Below are positions 15,965 through 22,682 of a stretch of DNA of 24,157 nucleotides, in pieces. The position numbers were made by a program, and so were the translations under genes. Source of the stretch: an uncultured Oscillospiraceae bacterium (lineage in GTDB: Bacteria > Bacillota > Clostridia > Oscillospirales > Oscillospiraceae); contig CALWVX010000006.1 in the NCBI GenBank assembly GCA_944385065.1, positions 1 to 24,157 of the forward strand, given 5' to 3'. Each line of letters begins with the position of its first letter. Position 1 is the stretch's first letter. A model generated the notes under the pieces. The model saw only the letters and a list, made by a program, of their open reading frames with translations. It searched no databases and had not been told where the DNA came from.

Positions 15965-16724
15965 GGGTTGCTTCGTCCTTTCTCGCGGTGAAAAATATCC
16001 GCCCCTCCCCCGGAGCGGGGGAGCGGAATTTGAAGGCGCCGTAGGTCCGGACGTCCCGGAAGCCCGCCCGCTCCAGCATGGCGGTCAGCTCCGCGACGGA
16101 GTAGGCCCGCTCCCGGTGGAGCTCCTCCTCCCGCCGCCACAGGCCGCTGTCCTCCTCCAGACGGAACAGGTCCATGAAATAGGTGCACACGCGGCTGCGC
16201 CGGGAGAACTGGGCCCGCCACACGCAGTAGGTGTCCTCCGTCTCATCCAGGAACACCTGGCCGTCCAGCCCCTCCAGCTTCTCCGGGGTGTTCACGTCAA
16301 AGAGAAACAGCCCCCCGGGCATGAGAAACAGCCGGACCCGGCCGAAGGCCTGTTCCAGCTTTTTGGGGTCGGTGACATAGTTGACGCTGTCCAGGCAGCA
16401 CACGCAGGCGTCAATGGTGCCGTACAGATCCAGCTTCTCCATGCTCTGGCACAGGAAGATGGGCTCCACGTCTCCCACGCCCCGGTTTTTCTCCGCCGCC
16501 TGGGCCAGCATCTCGGGGGACCGGTCCACCCCGATCATTTCATATCCCCGCAGAGCCAGCTGCCGGGTGAGAGAGCCGGTGCCGCAGGCCAGGTCCAGCA
16601 CCGTCCGCCCCGGAATGGGGCGGCGGGCGAAGTGCTTTTCGATGTAGTCGGCCCAGCGGGCGTAGTCCACGTCGTAGGTCAGCTCATCGTAGCAGCCGGC
16701 CAGCGGCCCGTAGCTTCCGTTCAT
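15957..16724 (-). CDS. Class I SAM-dependent methyltransferase, substrate unknown
   Basis: A 255-aa protein with a Rossmann-type methyltransferase fold. Motif I is TVLDLACGTGSL (about 41-52), which binds S-adenosylmethionine. The acidic residue that binds the ribose hydroxyls is D67 in IGVDRSPEML, and CCLDSVNYV (about 109-117) occupies the motif IV position. The N-terminus MNGSYGPLAGCYDELTYDVD is typical of a group of clostridial YodH/UbiE-like methyltransferases. It overlaps both neighbours: its ATG sits in the yerC stop (4 bp) and its stop lies 8 bp inside hslO. Nothing in the sequence identifies the acceptor molecule. Confidence 0.88.
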   Translation of the reverse strand: MNGSYGPLAGCYDELTYDVDYARWADYIEKHFARRPIPGRTVLDLACGTGSLTRQLALRGYEMIGVDRSPEMLAQAAEKNRGVGDVEPIFLCQSMEKLDLYGTIDACVCCLDSVNYVTDPKKLEQAFGRVRLFLMPGGLFLFDVNTPEKLEGLDGQVFLDETEDTYCVWRAQFSRRSRVCTYFMDLFRLEEDSGLWRREEELHRERAYSVAELTAMLERAGFRDVRTYGAFKFRSPAPGEGRIFFTARKDEATHV

Positions 16725-17026
16725 TCCTTCTCTTCCTCCTGCTGGCGCAGGCGGGGGATCACGGTCCGGTAGCCATCCGCGCCGTAATGAAGACAGCGGT
16801 TGACCCGGCTGATGGTGGCGCTGGAGGCGCCGGTGCGCTCCAGAATGTCGCTGTAAATCAGCCCCTCATCCAGGAGCATGGCCACATCCATGCGCTGTTC
16901 CATGGCTTTCAGCTCGGAGACAGTGCACAGGTCCTGAAGAAAGCGGCGGCATTCCTCCTCGTCGTTCAGGCAGGCGATGGCTTTGTACAGAGTGTCGCTG
17001 GCAGGCTTGTTCAGAAATTTTGACAT
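16721..17026 (-). CDS. yerC: YerC/YecD family TrpR-related regulator
   Basis: A 101-aa helical DNA-binding protein related to the Trp repressor. The core LQDLCTVSELKAMEQRMDVAMLLDEG (read as segments about 30-55) and the helix-turn-helix YSDILERTGASSATISRVNRCLHYG (segments about 58-82) match the YerC family closely. A C-terminal charged tail is RLRQQEEEKE. It starts at ATG 17026 with AAAGGA upstream and is first in the operon. Its stop overlaps the methyltransferase start. The family is widely conserved in Firmicutes, but its ligand and regulon are not well defined; autoregulation of this operon is plausible but not shown. Confidence 0.92.
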   Translation of the reverse strand: MSKFLNKPASDTLYKAIACLNDEEECRRFLQDLCTVSELKAMEQRMDVAMLLDEGLIYSDILERTGASSATISRVNRCLHYGADGYRTVIPRLRQQEEEKE

Positions 17027-17089
17027 GATGACGCATCCTTTCTTGTTCCGCCGGAGGCGGGTGAGGGAAAACGATTTATGTTCGCCATC

Positions 17090-17118
17090 ATTTTAGCACT
17101 TTGTATCGTAAAAGTAAA
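17090..17118 (-). promoter_or_regulatory. Promoter of the yerC operon
   Basis: On the minus strand, -35 TTTACT (17113-17118), a 17-bp spacer and -10 TAAAAT (17090-17095), about 63 bp upstream of the yerC ATG. The surrounding 17085-17155 stretch is distinctly AT-rich for this genome. Confidence 0.75.
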
Positions 17119-17218
17119 CAGGAAATGTAAAAATTTTTCTTTTTTGTCTTTGAGAGACGGACCTGAAAGCCGACCGGCGGCATAGAATGGGGAAATGCAG
17201 CGGGAGGGAGCGGGTAAA

Positions 17219-17896
17219 ATGAGAGAGCGGCCGGAAATCAGAGTGCAGTGGAGCGAGGAGCGCCGGACTCTGACCCTGGGCGGGGAGCCGGTGCTGGAGT
17301 ATGGACTGCGCTGGCCCCGGGTGGAGGGCGGCGGTCTGGGCGGCCGGTGGATCAGCAGCTATTACCGGCATCTGGCCGCCGGCTGGAAACAGCGCTGGGA
17401 GCGGGAAATTTATCTCCGCGCCTGTCTGGAGCTGGCTCAGCGGCGGGCCGACAGCAGGCCCTTTGTGCCCTGGCGGGGAGAACTGGCCGGAGAGGTGGCC
17501 CTGTGCCGGGACGGACTGCTGAGCCTGCGCTTTACCGGCTGGGAGAGCCGGGGGAACCGTCCCCCCAACCGGGTGCGCTGGGGGGACGTGTGGAAGGTGC
17601 GGCAGGGCGCCCCCTGCACGCTGGAGGAACTGATGGCCGGACGGCGCGGCTGGCGCAGGCGCCTGTGGGCGGCTCTGGCCGGCCAGGGAGAGGAGCGGGC
17701 GCGGGGGGGCGACTGCATGCTGGACCGGGACTGGCTGAAAAAGGCGAAGGAGGCCCGGCCCTTTCGGGATTATTGCCTGACGGAGGATGGGGTGGAGATC
17801 TCCCTTCCCCAGAGTGCCGCGGCCCCCGCCGCCGAGGGCTGCCCCACCTTTATCCTCCCTCTGGAGGGGGAGGAGGGGCAGGAAACCGGCGGTTGA
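17219..17896 (+). CDS. DUF3298/RsiV-like domain protein without signal or membrane segment
   Basis: A 225-aa hypothetical protein, rich in Arg and Trp. The arrangement resembles the DUF3298 (RsiV-type) fold. A strand-rich segment (about 91-140) with LLSLRFTGWESRGNRPPNR is followed by GDVWKVRQGAPCTLEELM. A C-terminal FRDYCLTEDGVEISLPQS then runs into AAEGCPTFILPLEG, as in 'yLtedGl...AaG.p.f.iP' of that family. Unlike RsiV anti-sigma factors it has no transmembrane helix or visible export signal, and no sigma factor is adjacent. ATG 17219 is preferred because GGAGG lies about 10 bases upstream; an ATG at 17195 is possible. Its last 47 bp overlap the 3' end of the convergent hydrogenase-like gene. 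The family assignment is by eye and moderate. Confidence 0.7.
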   Translation: MRERPEIRVQWSEERRTLTLGGEPVLEYGLRWPRVEGGGLGGRWISSYYRHLAAGWKQRWEREIYLRACLELAQRRADSRPFVPWRGELAGEVALCRDGLLSLRFTGWESRGNRPPNRVRWGDVWKVRQGAPCTLEELMAGRRGWRRRLWAALAGQGEERARGGDCMLDRDWLKKAKEARPFRDYCLTEDGVEISLPQSAAAPAAEGCPTFILPLEGEEGQETGG

Positions 17897-19109
17897 AGAT
17901 GTCCCCCCGGACCAGAAAATCCTCCACCGATTCAAAGCCCAGCCTGCGCAGCACCTGGAGGACATAAGGATTGTCCAGCGGGGTGGCGTAGGGGGAGGCG
18001 GCCCCGTAGCGGTCCACGTTTCTGGTCCCCTGGTCGGCGGGCAGCACGGCTTTCGGGCCGCCGACACAGCCGCCGGGACAGCCCATCCCCTCAAAGAAGT
18101 TGGCGCCGCCCCGGCCGGCGAGAAGCTCCTCCAGCATGGCCTTGCAGGCGGCCGCCCCATCGGCCCGGCGGGCGGTCAGCGGGATCTCCCGGCCGGGGTG
18201 CAGCCGCTCCACGGCGGCCTGGACCGCCTGGCTGACGCCGCCCGCCCGGGCATAGAGGCGGCCGCATTGGGAGGAGTGGTCCCGGTCCGTCTCCTCCAGT
18301 TCCTCCGGGCGAATGTCCGCCGCCTGGAAAATGTCCCGCATCTCCTGAAAGGTAAGGACGAAATCCACCGCGCCGGCCAGGTCGGGCTCCCGGGCCTCTG
18401 ACTTTTTGGCCAGGCAGGGGCCCACAAAGACGGTCAGCGCGTTCGGGTGAAGCGCTTTGACTGCCCGGCCCGCCGCGATCATGGGGGAGACCGCCCCGGG
18501 CACATGGGGCATGAGCTGGGTATAGACCCGGCGCAGCATGGCGATCCAGACGGGACAGCAGCAGCTGGTCAGCTGAAAGTCCTGGTCGGTGTGGATGTGC
18601 CGGTCAAACTCCAGGGCCTCCTTCAGCGTGAGAATGTCGGCAAACAGGGCCACCTCCACCATGCCGGTAAAACCCAGGGCGCGAAAGGCGGTGCGCAGCC
18701 TGCCCGGGGTGACGGCGGGAGAAAACTGTCCCAGAAAGGCGGGGGCGATCAGGGCGTATACCGGTCCGTTCGTCTCCTTGACCGCCGCCAGAGCGGGCAG
18801 CACGTCCCGGCTGGCGGCCAGTGTTCCGGACCGGCAGGCTTCCAGGCAGGCGCCGCAGCCACAGCACAGCGCCGGGTCGATGGTGACCCGGCCGTCCGGA
18901 GCCCGGGTGATGGCCCGAAACAGGCAGGCGGCGGCGCAGGGACTCTCACCCTCCCGGCAGGCGCAGCGCCCCGGCGCTGTGACGGGGGGATGCCGCTCCG
19001 GGTGGAGCAGGCAGTCCAGCTGGGCCGGGTCGGCCCCTGGAGGCGGCGTGAGCGGCTGCCCGGCGGCAGCCTGAGAGAGCAGATGGCGGTACAGGGCGTC
19101 AAGGGTCAT
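17850..19109 (-). CDS. [FeFe]-hydrogenase-like iron-sulfur protein (non-canonical H-cluster motifs)
   Basis: A 419-aa soluble iron-sulfur protein. The N-terminal ferredoxin-like part has one clear 4Fe-4S set, C82, C85, C88 and C92, and extra cysteines (C49, C51, C58, C62) that may bind a second cluster. The hydrogenase large-subunit domain follows with variants of the three H-cluster motifs. L1 is TSCCCPVW (181-188), with an extra cysteine compared with TSCCPxW. L2 is GPCLAKKSE (230-238), lacking the Met of MPCxxKK. L3 is FFEGMGCPGGCVGG (338-351). All candidate H-cluster cysteines (one in L1, C232, C344, C348) are present. Such variants occur in poorly characterised putative sensory/group C-D-type enzymes. 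No maturases or partner subunits are nearby. ATG 19109 follows GGAGGG. Bidirectional H2 metabolism is not implied. Confidence 0.82.
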   Translation of the reverse strand: MTLDALYRHLLSQAAAGQPLTPPPGADPAQLDCLLHPERHPPVTAPGRCACREGESPCAAACLFRAITRAPDGRVTIDPALCCGCGACLEACRSGTLAASRDVLPALAAVKETNGPVYALIAPAFLGQFSPAVTPGRLRTAFRALGFTGMVEVALFADILTLKEALEFDRHIHTDQDFQLTSCCCPVWIAMLRRVYTQLMPHVPGAVSPMIAAGRAVKALHPNALTVFVGPCLAKKSEAREPDLAGAVDFVLTFQEMRDIFQAADIRPEELEETDRDHSSQCGRLYARAGGVSQAVQAAVERLHPGREIPLTARRADGAAACKAMLEELLAGRGGANFFEGMGCPGGCVGGPKAVLPADQGTRNVDRYGAASPYATPLDNPYVLQVLRRLGFESVEDFLVRGDIFNRRFPAPPPPPEGG

Positions 19110-19153
19110 GGGGTTCCCTCCTTTCCAGGCTAGTATGCCCACCGGAGGGAGAG

Positions 19154-19186
19154 AACAGCCCGCCTTTTTGAAAAAGGCGGGCTGTT
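19154..19186 (-). terminator. Terminator between the stalk-domain gene and the hydrogenase-like gene
   Basis: Two perfect 16-nt arms (19154-19169 and 19171-19186) form a hairpin 13 bp after the stalk-domain stop. The inner part of the stem is A5/T5, and the outer arm ends GCTGTT on the minus strand. The U tract is inside the stem rather than after it, so efficiency is uncertain. Confidence 0.75.
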
Positions 19187-19198
19187 CGTGGCGGTTGA

Positions 19199-20386
19199 TC
19201 AGGAGAGCCGGGTCTCAATGGGAACTCCCAGGATAAAGTGGCCGCTGGTCAGTCGGCGCAGCAGAGTGGGCAGCACCCGGGCGGCGTCTGTCCCGCCCTC
19301 CAAAGTCAGGTAGGTGGACAGCTCCCGGCCCTCCAGCTGGGTCAGAACCCGGCTGGAGAAGGCAGAGGCGCCGGTCTCGCTGTCAGGAGAGAGGAGCATG
19401 GTCTCCTCCCAGCAGATCCAGCCCTCGTCCTCCAGGGCGCCGCGCTGGCTTTCCGGGGCGTAGACCAGAGTGGTGCGGGTGTGGGCCAGCTCCTCCAGGG
19501 CCAGCTCGCCCTGTTCCAGAAGGCGGCTGGTCTGAGCCAGGTCCTCCCCCTGGGCCAGAACTCCGATCAGGTGGCCCGAACCCAGGATCCGGCGCACCAA
19601 GCCGCCCTCGGTCTCCATCAGCTGGGGTGTGAGGAAGAACAGGGCGTACCGTCCGGCGTCATCCAGAGCGTCCAGCATGTCGGACAGCCCGTCCGCCTCC
19701 TGGCACAGGATGGCCAGGTAGGTGGGGGTGTCGTTGGGAGAGATGGGCTCCTCAGGCTGGGGTTCCTCCGCCGGCTGGGGGTCCGCAGGCTGAGCAGGGG
19801 TGGTGCTGGCCGCCGAATTCAGACTCTGGGTGTACTGCTGGAGCCGGGTGTTGAGGGTGTTGCCCGCCGCGTCAATAAAGGTCGCGTCATCCAGGACCAC
19901 ATCGGAGTTGGTGATGCGCACCAGATAGCCCTGGGGAATGGAGGACAGGGCGGTATAGCTCCAGTTCAGGCCGAAGAAGGAACAGACCATGTCCACCGAC
20001 AGATAGGGCTTGCCGTTGCGCATGATGGCCCGGGAGGCATAGGTCTCTCCGGTCAGCTCGTCCAGGCAGGTGCCGGAATTCAGGTCGAAGGTGAGCATCT
20101 GCTGGCGCAGGTTATAGATGGTGACGGTGCTTCTGGTGCGGCTGTTGTAGCTCACGTTCAGGCCCAGGTCAATCTGAGTGGTGTTCAGGTCCTTGTCAAA
20201 GACGGAGTAGGGGACATAGAGGGTCCCCCCATACCAGAAGGGCATGGAGTCGGATGTGAGCAGCTCCACCCGCTCGTTCAGTGCGGTGAAGTACAGGTCG
20301 GCGGCGGACACGGGAACAGGGAGCACGCCCAGACAGAGCACCAGGGTGAGCAGAGCGGTGAAAATACGGCGCGTGGCCTTCTTCAC
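19199..20386 (-). CDS. Exported copper-amine-oxidase-like stalk domain protein with degenerate NodB-like C-terminus
   Basis: A 395-aa exported protein. Residues 1-28 form a Sec signal peptide (KKATRR, a hydrophobic core, then VSA-A for signal peptidase I). Residues about 30-170 contain two stalk-type repeats with LYVPYSVFDKDL and GKPYLSVDMVCSFFGLNW, as in copper amine oxidase N-terminal-like domains of Gram-positive wall proteins. A Pro/Glu/Gln-rich linker (about 192-222) follows. Residues about 223-300 resemble a polysaccharide deacetylase fold: TYLAILCQEADG, YALFFLTPQL, LVRRILGSGHLIGVLAQGED. The catalytic Asp-Asp and the His-x3-His metal site are missing, so deacetylase activity is unlikely. 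The GTG start at 20386 has GGAGGT upstream; a TTG at 20419 overlaps the promoter region. It has its own promoter, facing the two-component operon. Carbohydrate binding is a guess. Confidence 0.8.
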   Translation of the reverse strand: MKKATRRIFTALLTLVLCLGVLPVPVSAADLYFTALNERVELLTSDSMPFWYGGTLYVPYSVFDKDLNTTQIDLGLNVSYNSRTRSTVTIYNLRQQMLTFDLNSGTCLDELTGETYASRAIMRNGKPYLSVDMVCSFFGLNWSYTALSSIPQGYLVRITNSDVVLDDATFIDAAGNTLNTRLQQYTQSLNSAASTTPAQPADPQPAEEPQPEEPISPNDTPTYLAILCQEADGLSDMLDALDDAGRYALFFLTPQLMETEGGLVRRILGSGHLIGVLAQGEDLAQTSRLLEQGELALEELAHTRTTLVYAPESQRGALEDEGWICWEETMLLSPDSETGASAFSSRVLTQLEGRELSTYLTLEGGTDAARVLPTLLRRLTSGHFILGVPIETRLS

Positions 20387-20411
20387 GGGGACACCTCCAA
20401 TCCGGTTTTTC

Positions 20412-20440
20412 TTGCGCAACCCATTATAACATAGTATAAT
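20412..20440 (+). promoter_or_regulatory. Promoter of the two-component operon
   Basis: On the plus strand, -35 TTGCGC (20412-20417), a 17-bp spacer and a perfect -10 TATAAT (20435-20440). Its sequence interlocks with the opposing promoter at 20423-20451. The first gene starts at 20580, leaving a leader of about 130 nt. Confidence 0.7.
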
Positions 20441-20451
20441 GCAGGGGGCAA
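20423..20451 (-). promoter_or_regulatory. Promoter of the stalk-domain gene
   Basis: On the minus strand, -35 TTGCCC (20446-20451), a 17-bp spacer and a perfect -10 TATAAT (20423-20428). It overlaps the plus-strand promoter so that each -10 box lies within the other's spacer. Confidence 0.78.
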
Positions 20452-20474
20452 GGGAGGCTTTTTCCCTGCAAAAC

Positions 20475-20496
20475 GGGATTTAATGGGATTTTAATG
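20475..20496 (+). promoter_or_regulatory. Tandem 11-bp repeat, possible response-regulator operator
   Basis: GGGATTTAAT (20475-20484) is directly followed by GGGATTTTAAT (20485-20495). The core TTTAATG recurs with an 11-bp period (20479 and 20490), one helical turn, as expected for side-by-side OmpR-family binding. It lies in the leader of the operon that encodes such a regulator, downstream of the predicted start site, where binding would favour repression. No binding is demonstrated. Confidence 0.45.
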
Positions 20497-20579
20497 AAAG
20501 CTAAACGCCCTTTCAAGCCGTTCATGGTATCCTTTGAAGCAAAGAGCGGAGAATTCCAGGGAAAGGAGCCTGAGCAGAC

Positions 20580-21308
20580 ATGGAGATCACACTGGAAATG
20601 GTGGAGCGGCTGCGGGAAAAAGCCCCCGTCAGCTATGGACAGGCCAAGCGGGCTCTGGAGTACAGCGGCGGAAATCTTCTGGACGCCCTGATCTACCTGG
20701 AGGAACAGGGGGCGATCCCCCGGCAGGAGGAGACCTATTTCACCACCCGGGGGGCGGCCCAGACGCCGCCGCCGGTCCCGTCCGCGGGTCCGGAAGAGCC
20801 CGAGCCGGACCCAAAAGCCGGCAGGAAGAAAAAGAAGGGCGCGGCCAGGGCAAAGAAAAAAAACGAGCGCAGGTTTCTGGATACCCTGCGCCGGTGGCTG
20901 ATTGAAAACGAACTGGAGATCTGGCGGAAAGACAAGCCCGTGACCGCGCTGCCCGTGCTGATTTTACTGCTGCTGGTGATTTTTGCCTATTATGTGACCA
21001 TTCCCCTGCTGATTTTGGGACTGTTTCTGGGCTTCCGCTATCGCTTTTCCGGGCCTGATCTGGAGCGGGAGGAGCTGAATCAGGTGATGGGCAGCGTGGC
21101 CGACACCGCAGCCGATCTGGGCCGACAGGTGGTGGACGAGCTGCGCACCCAGAGCAGGCATATGTCCGACAAGGCCAAAGAGGCCGACCGGGAGGCCCGG
21201 CGGGAGGAGAACACCGTGCACCAGGAGGAGTATGACCTGGAGCGGGAGGCCGCCGAGCTGGAGCGCCGGGTGGAGGAGGACCTGCTGGGAGGCGGCAAAA
21301 AGGACTAG
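20580..21308 (+). CDS. DUF4342-like membrane protein with UBA-like N-terminal domain
   Basis: A 242-aa protein of unknown function. Residues about 3-45 (TLEMVERLREKAPVSYGQAK, then ALEYSGGNLLDALIYLEEQG) form a UBA/TS-N-like three-helix domain as found in EF-Ts and DUF4342 proteins. A Pro/Glu-rich then Lys-rich linker (about 60-97) follows, with the run KAGRKKKKGAARAKKKN. One long or two closely spaced transmembrane segments cover about 121-151. The C-terminal about 160-242 is strongly charged and likely coiled coil. ATG 20580 has AAAGGAG about 11 bases upstream. It is the first gene of the operon with the response regulator, 59 bp ahead of it. Association with the membrane-bound kinase or the ribosome is possible but speculative. 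Confidence 0.75.
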   Translation: MEITLEMVERLREKAPVSYGQAKRALEYSGGNLLDALIYLEEQGAIPRQEETYFTTRGAAQTPPPVPSAGPEEPEPDPKAGRKKKKGAARAKKKNERRFLDTLRRWLIENELEIWRKDKPVTALPVLILLLLVIFAYYVTIPLLILGLFLGFRYRFSGPDLEREELNQVMGSVADTAADLGRQVVDELRTQSRHMSDKAKEADREARREENTVHQEEYDLEREAAELERRVEEDLLGGGKKD

Positions 21309-21367
21309 CGTCCCGGCCGCGGAGGGTTGTGGATACAGACGGAAGAAACACAGTTGAGGTGAGAGAA

Positions 21368-22051
21368 ATGGGAGAGCGGATCCTCCTGGTGGAGGATGAG
21401 GAGAAGCTGGCCCGAATGGTGGAGCTGGAGCTGAAATATGAGGGCTACTCGGTGGAGAAGGCCGCGGATGGCCGCCGGGGGCTGGAGCTGGCCCTGAGCG
21501 GCCAGTTCGACCTGGTGCTGCTGGACATCATGCTGCCCAAGCTGTCGGGCATGGAGGTTCTGCGCCGGCTGCGGAAGGACAGCCAGGTGCCCGTCATCAT
21601 GCTCACCGCCCGGGACAGTGTCATGGACAAGGTGTCCGGCCTGGACTCCGGGGCGGACGACTATGTGACCAAGCCCTTCGCCATCGAGGAGCTGCTGGCC
21701 CGCATCCGGGCCGCCCTGCGGGGAAAGGGGAACAAAGAGACGGCCAAGGTCCCTCTGCTGTCCGCCGGCGAGGTCATTCTGGACGTGGAGCGGCATCAGG
21801 TTTCGGTGCGGGGAGAGCCCGTGGAGCTGACCAAAAAGGAATTTGATCTGCTGCGCTGCCTGCTGGAAAACAAGGGGCGGGTGCTCACCCGGGAAGCTCT
21901 GCTGGACAGCGTGTGGGGCTTTGACTTTGTGGGGGAGACCAACTCGGTGGATGTGTATATCCGCTTTCTGCGCAGCAAGCTGGACGACGCCTTCGGCATC
22001 AAGCTGATCCACACCGTTCGGGGCGTGGGCTATGTGATCAAAGAGGAGTGA
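21368..22051 (+). CDS. OmpR/PhoB-family response regulator
   Basis: A 227-aa two-component transcription regulator. The receiver domain (1-115) has the acidic pocket D10/E11/E12, the phospho-acceptor D53 in LVLLDIMLP, T80 and K102 in DYVTKPF. A winged-helix DNA-binding domain (about 130-227) contains LTKKEFDLLRCLLENKGRVL, the recognition region NSVDVYIRFLRSKLD and the terminal wing hairpin HTVRGVGYVI. ATG 21368 is chosen because GAGGTGAGAGAA precedes it; an upstream GTG at 21329 would add non-conserved residues. Its expected partner kinase is encoded two genes downstream. A possible autoregulatory operator lies at 20475-20496. The regulon is unknown. Confidence 0.96.
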   Translation: MGERILLVEDEEKLARMVELELKYEGYSVEKAADGRRGLELALSGQFDLVLLDIMLPKLSGMEVLRRLRKDSQVPVIMLTARDSVMDKVSGLDSGADDYVTKPFAIEELLARIRAALRGKGNKETAKVPLLSAGEVILDVERHQVSVRGEPVELTKKEFDLLRCLLENKGRVLTREALLDSVWGFDFVGETNSVDVYIRFLRSKLDDAFGIKLIHTVRGVGYVIKEE

Positions 22052-22128
22052 ACGAGAACAGAGGGGGGAGGAACGCCGCCCCTTCTGTTCTGGAAGCGGG
22101 CAAGACAGAGAGAAAAGGAGACAGGACC

Positions 22129-22647
22129 ATGGTCATTGTCTATCGGAGCGATACCGGATATACTAGAGAATATGCGTATCTGTTGGGAAAAGCGGAGAAA
22201 CTCCGGGTGTACAGCCTGGAGGAGGCGAAGAACCAGCTGGAGCCGGGGGAAGAGATTCTTTACCTGGGCCCCCTGATGGGCGGCAGCATCGTCGGCTGGA
22301 AGGAGGCGCGCAAGCGGTTTGCCCCGGCGGGCGTGTGCGGAGTGGGCATGTCCGCCCCCGCGCCCCAGGTCGCGGAGAACCTGGCCCAGCGCAATGAGAC
22401 GGGGGAACTGCCCCTGTTCTATCTCCAGGGGGGATGGGCCCCCGACCGGGTGGGCTGGCTGAAGCGGCACATGGTGCAGATGGTGACCCGCTCCATCCGC
22501 CGGCAGCTGGAGGAGAAGGGGGAGAGCCGCACCCCGGAAGAACAGGTCCAGCTGGAGTTTTTAATCCGGGGCGGCAGTTTTGTCAGCCTGGAGAATTTGC
22601 GGCCGATCCGTGATTGGCTGGCCGGTCGGGGAGCGGCCGCCGACTGA
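22129..22647 (+). CDS. Flavodoxin-like protein
   Basis: A 172-aa protein with a flavodoxin-type start: MVIVYRSDTGYTREYAYLLG (1-20), where SDTGYT matches the FMN phosphate-binding loop (S/T-x-T-G-x-T). The second loop is LYLGPLMGGSIVGW (about 44-57), where flavodoxin-like proteins contact the isoalloxazine ring. The C-terminal half has FYLQGGWAPDRVGWLKRHMV, recalling the HemG/protoporphyrinogen oxidase-like flavodoxin group. A tail of about 40 residues (QLEEKGESRT onward) is less familiar. ATG 22129 follows AGGAG; a GTG at 22048 overlapping the regulator stop would add 27 unsupported residues. The gene lies between a response regulator and its likely kinase, which suggests a redox link to signalling, but this is inference. 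Confidence 0.78.
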   Translation: MVIVYRSDTGYTREYAYLLGKAEKLRVYSLEEAKNQLEPGEEILYLGPLMGGSIVGWKEARKRFAPAGVCGVGMSAPAPQVAENLAQRNETGELPLFYLQGGWAPDRVGWLKRHMVQMVTRSIRRQLEEKGESRTPEEQVQLEFLIRGGSFVSLENLRPIRDWLAGRGAAAD

Positions 22648-22682
22648 CGCAGATGGGACCTTAACAGAGAGGAGGGAGGATT

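Noticed and set aside
20387..20419. TTG start at 20419 for the stalk-domain protein
   Set aside because: It is within a few bases of the -10 box and would put extra residues before the signal peptide; GTG 20386 has a GGAGGT at the right distance.
22048..22128. GTG start at 22048 for the flavodoxin-like protein, overlapping the regulator stop
   Set aside because: Attractive as a GTGA overlap, but the 27 extra residues are not flavodoxin-like and AGGAG precedes ATG 22129.
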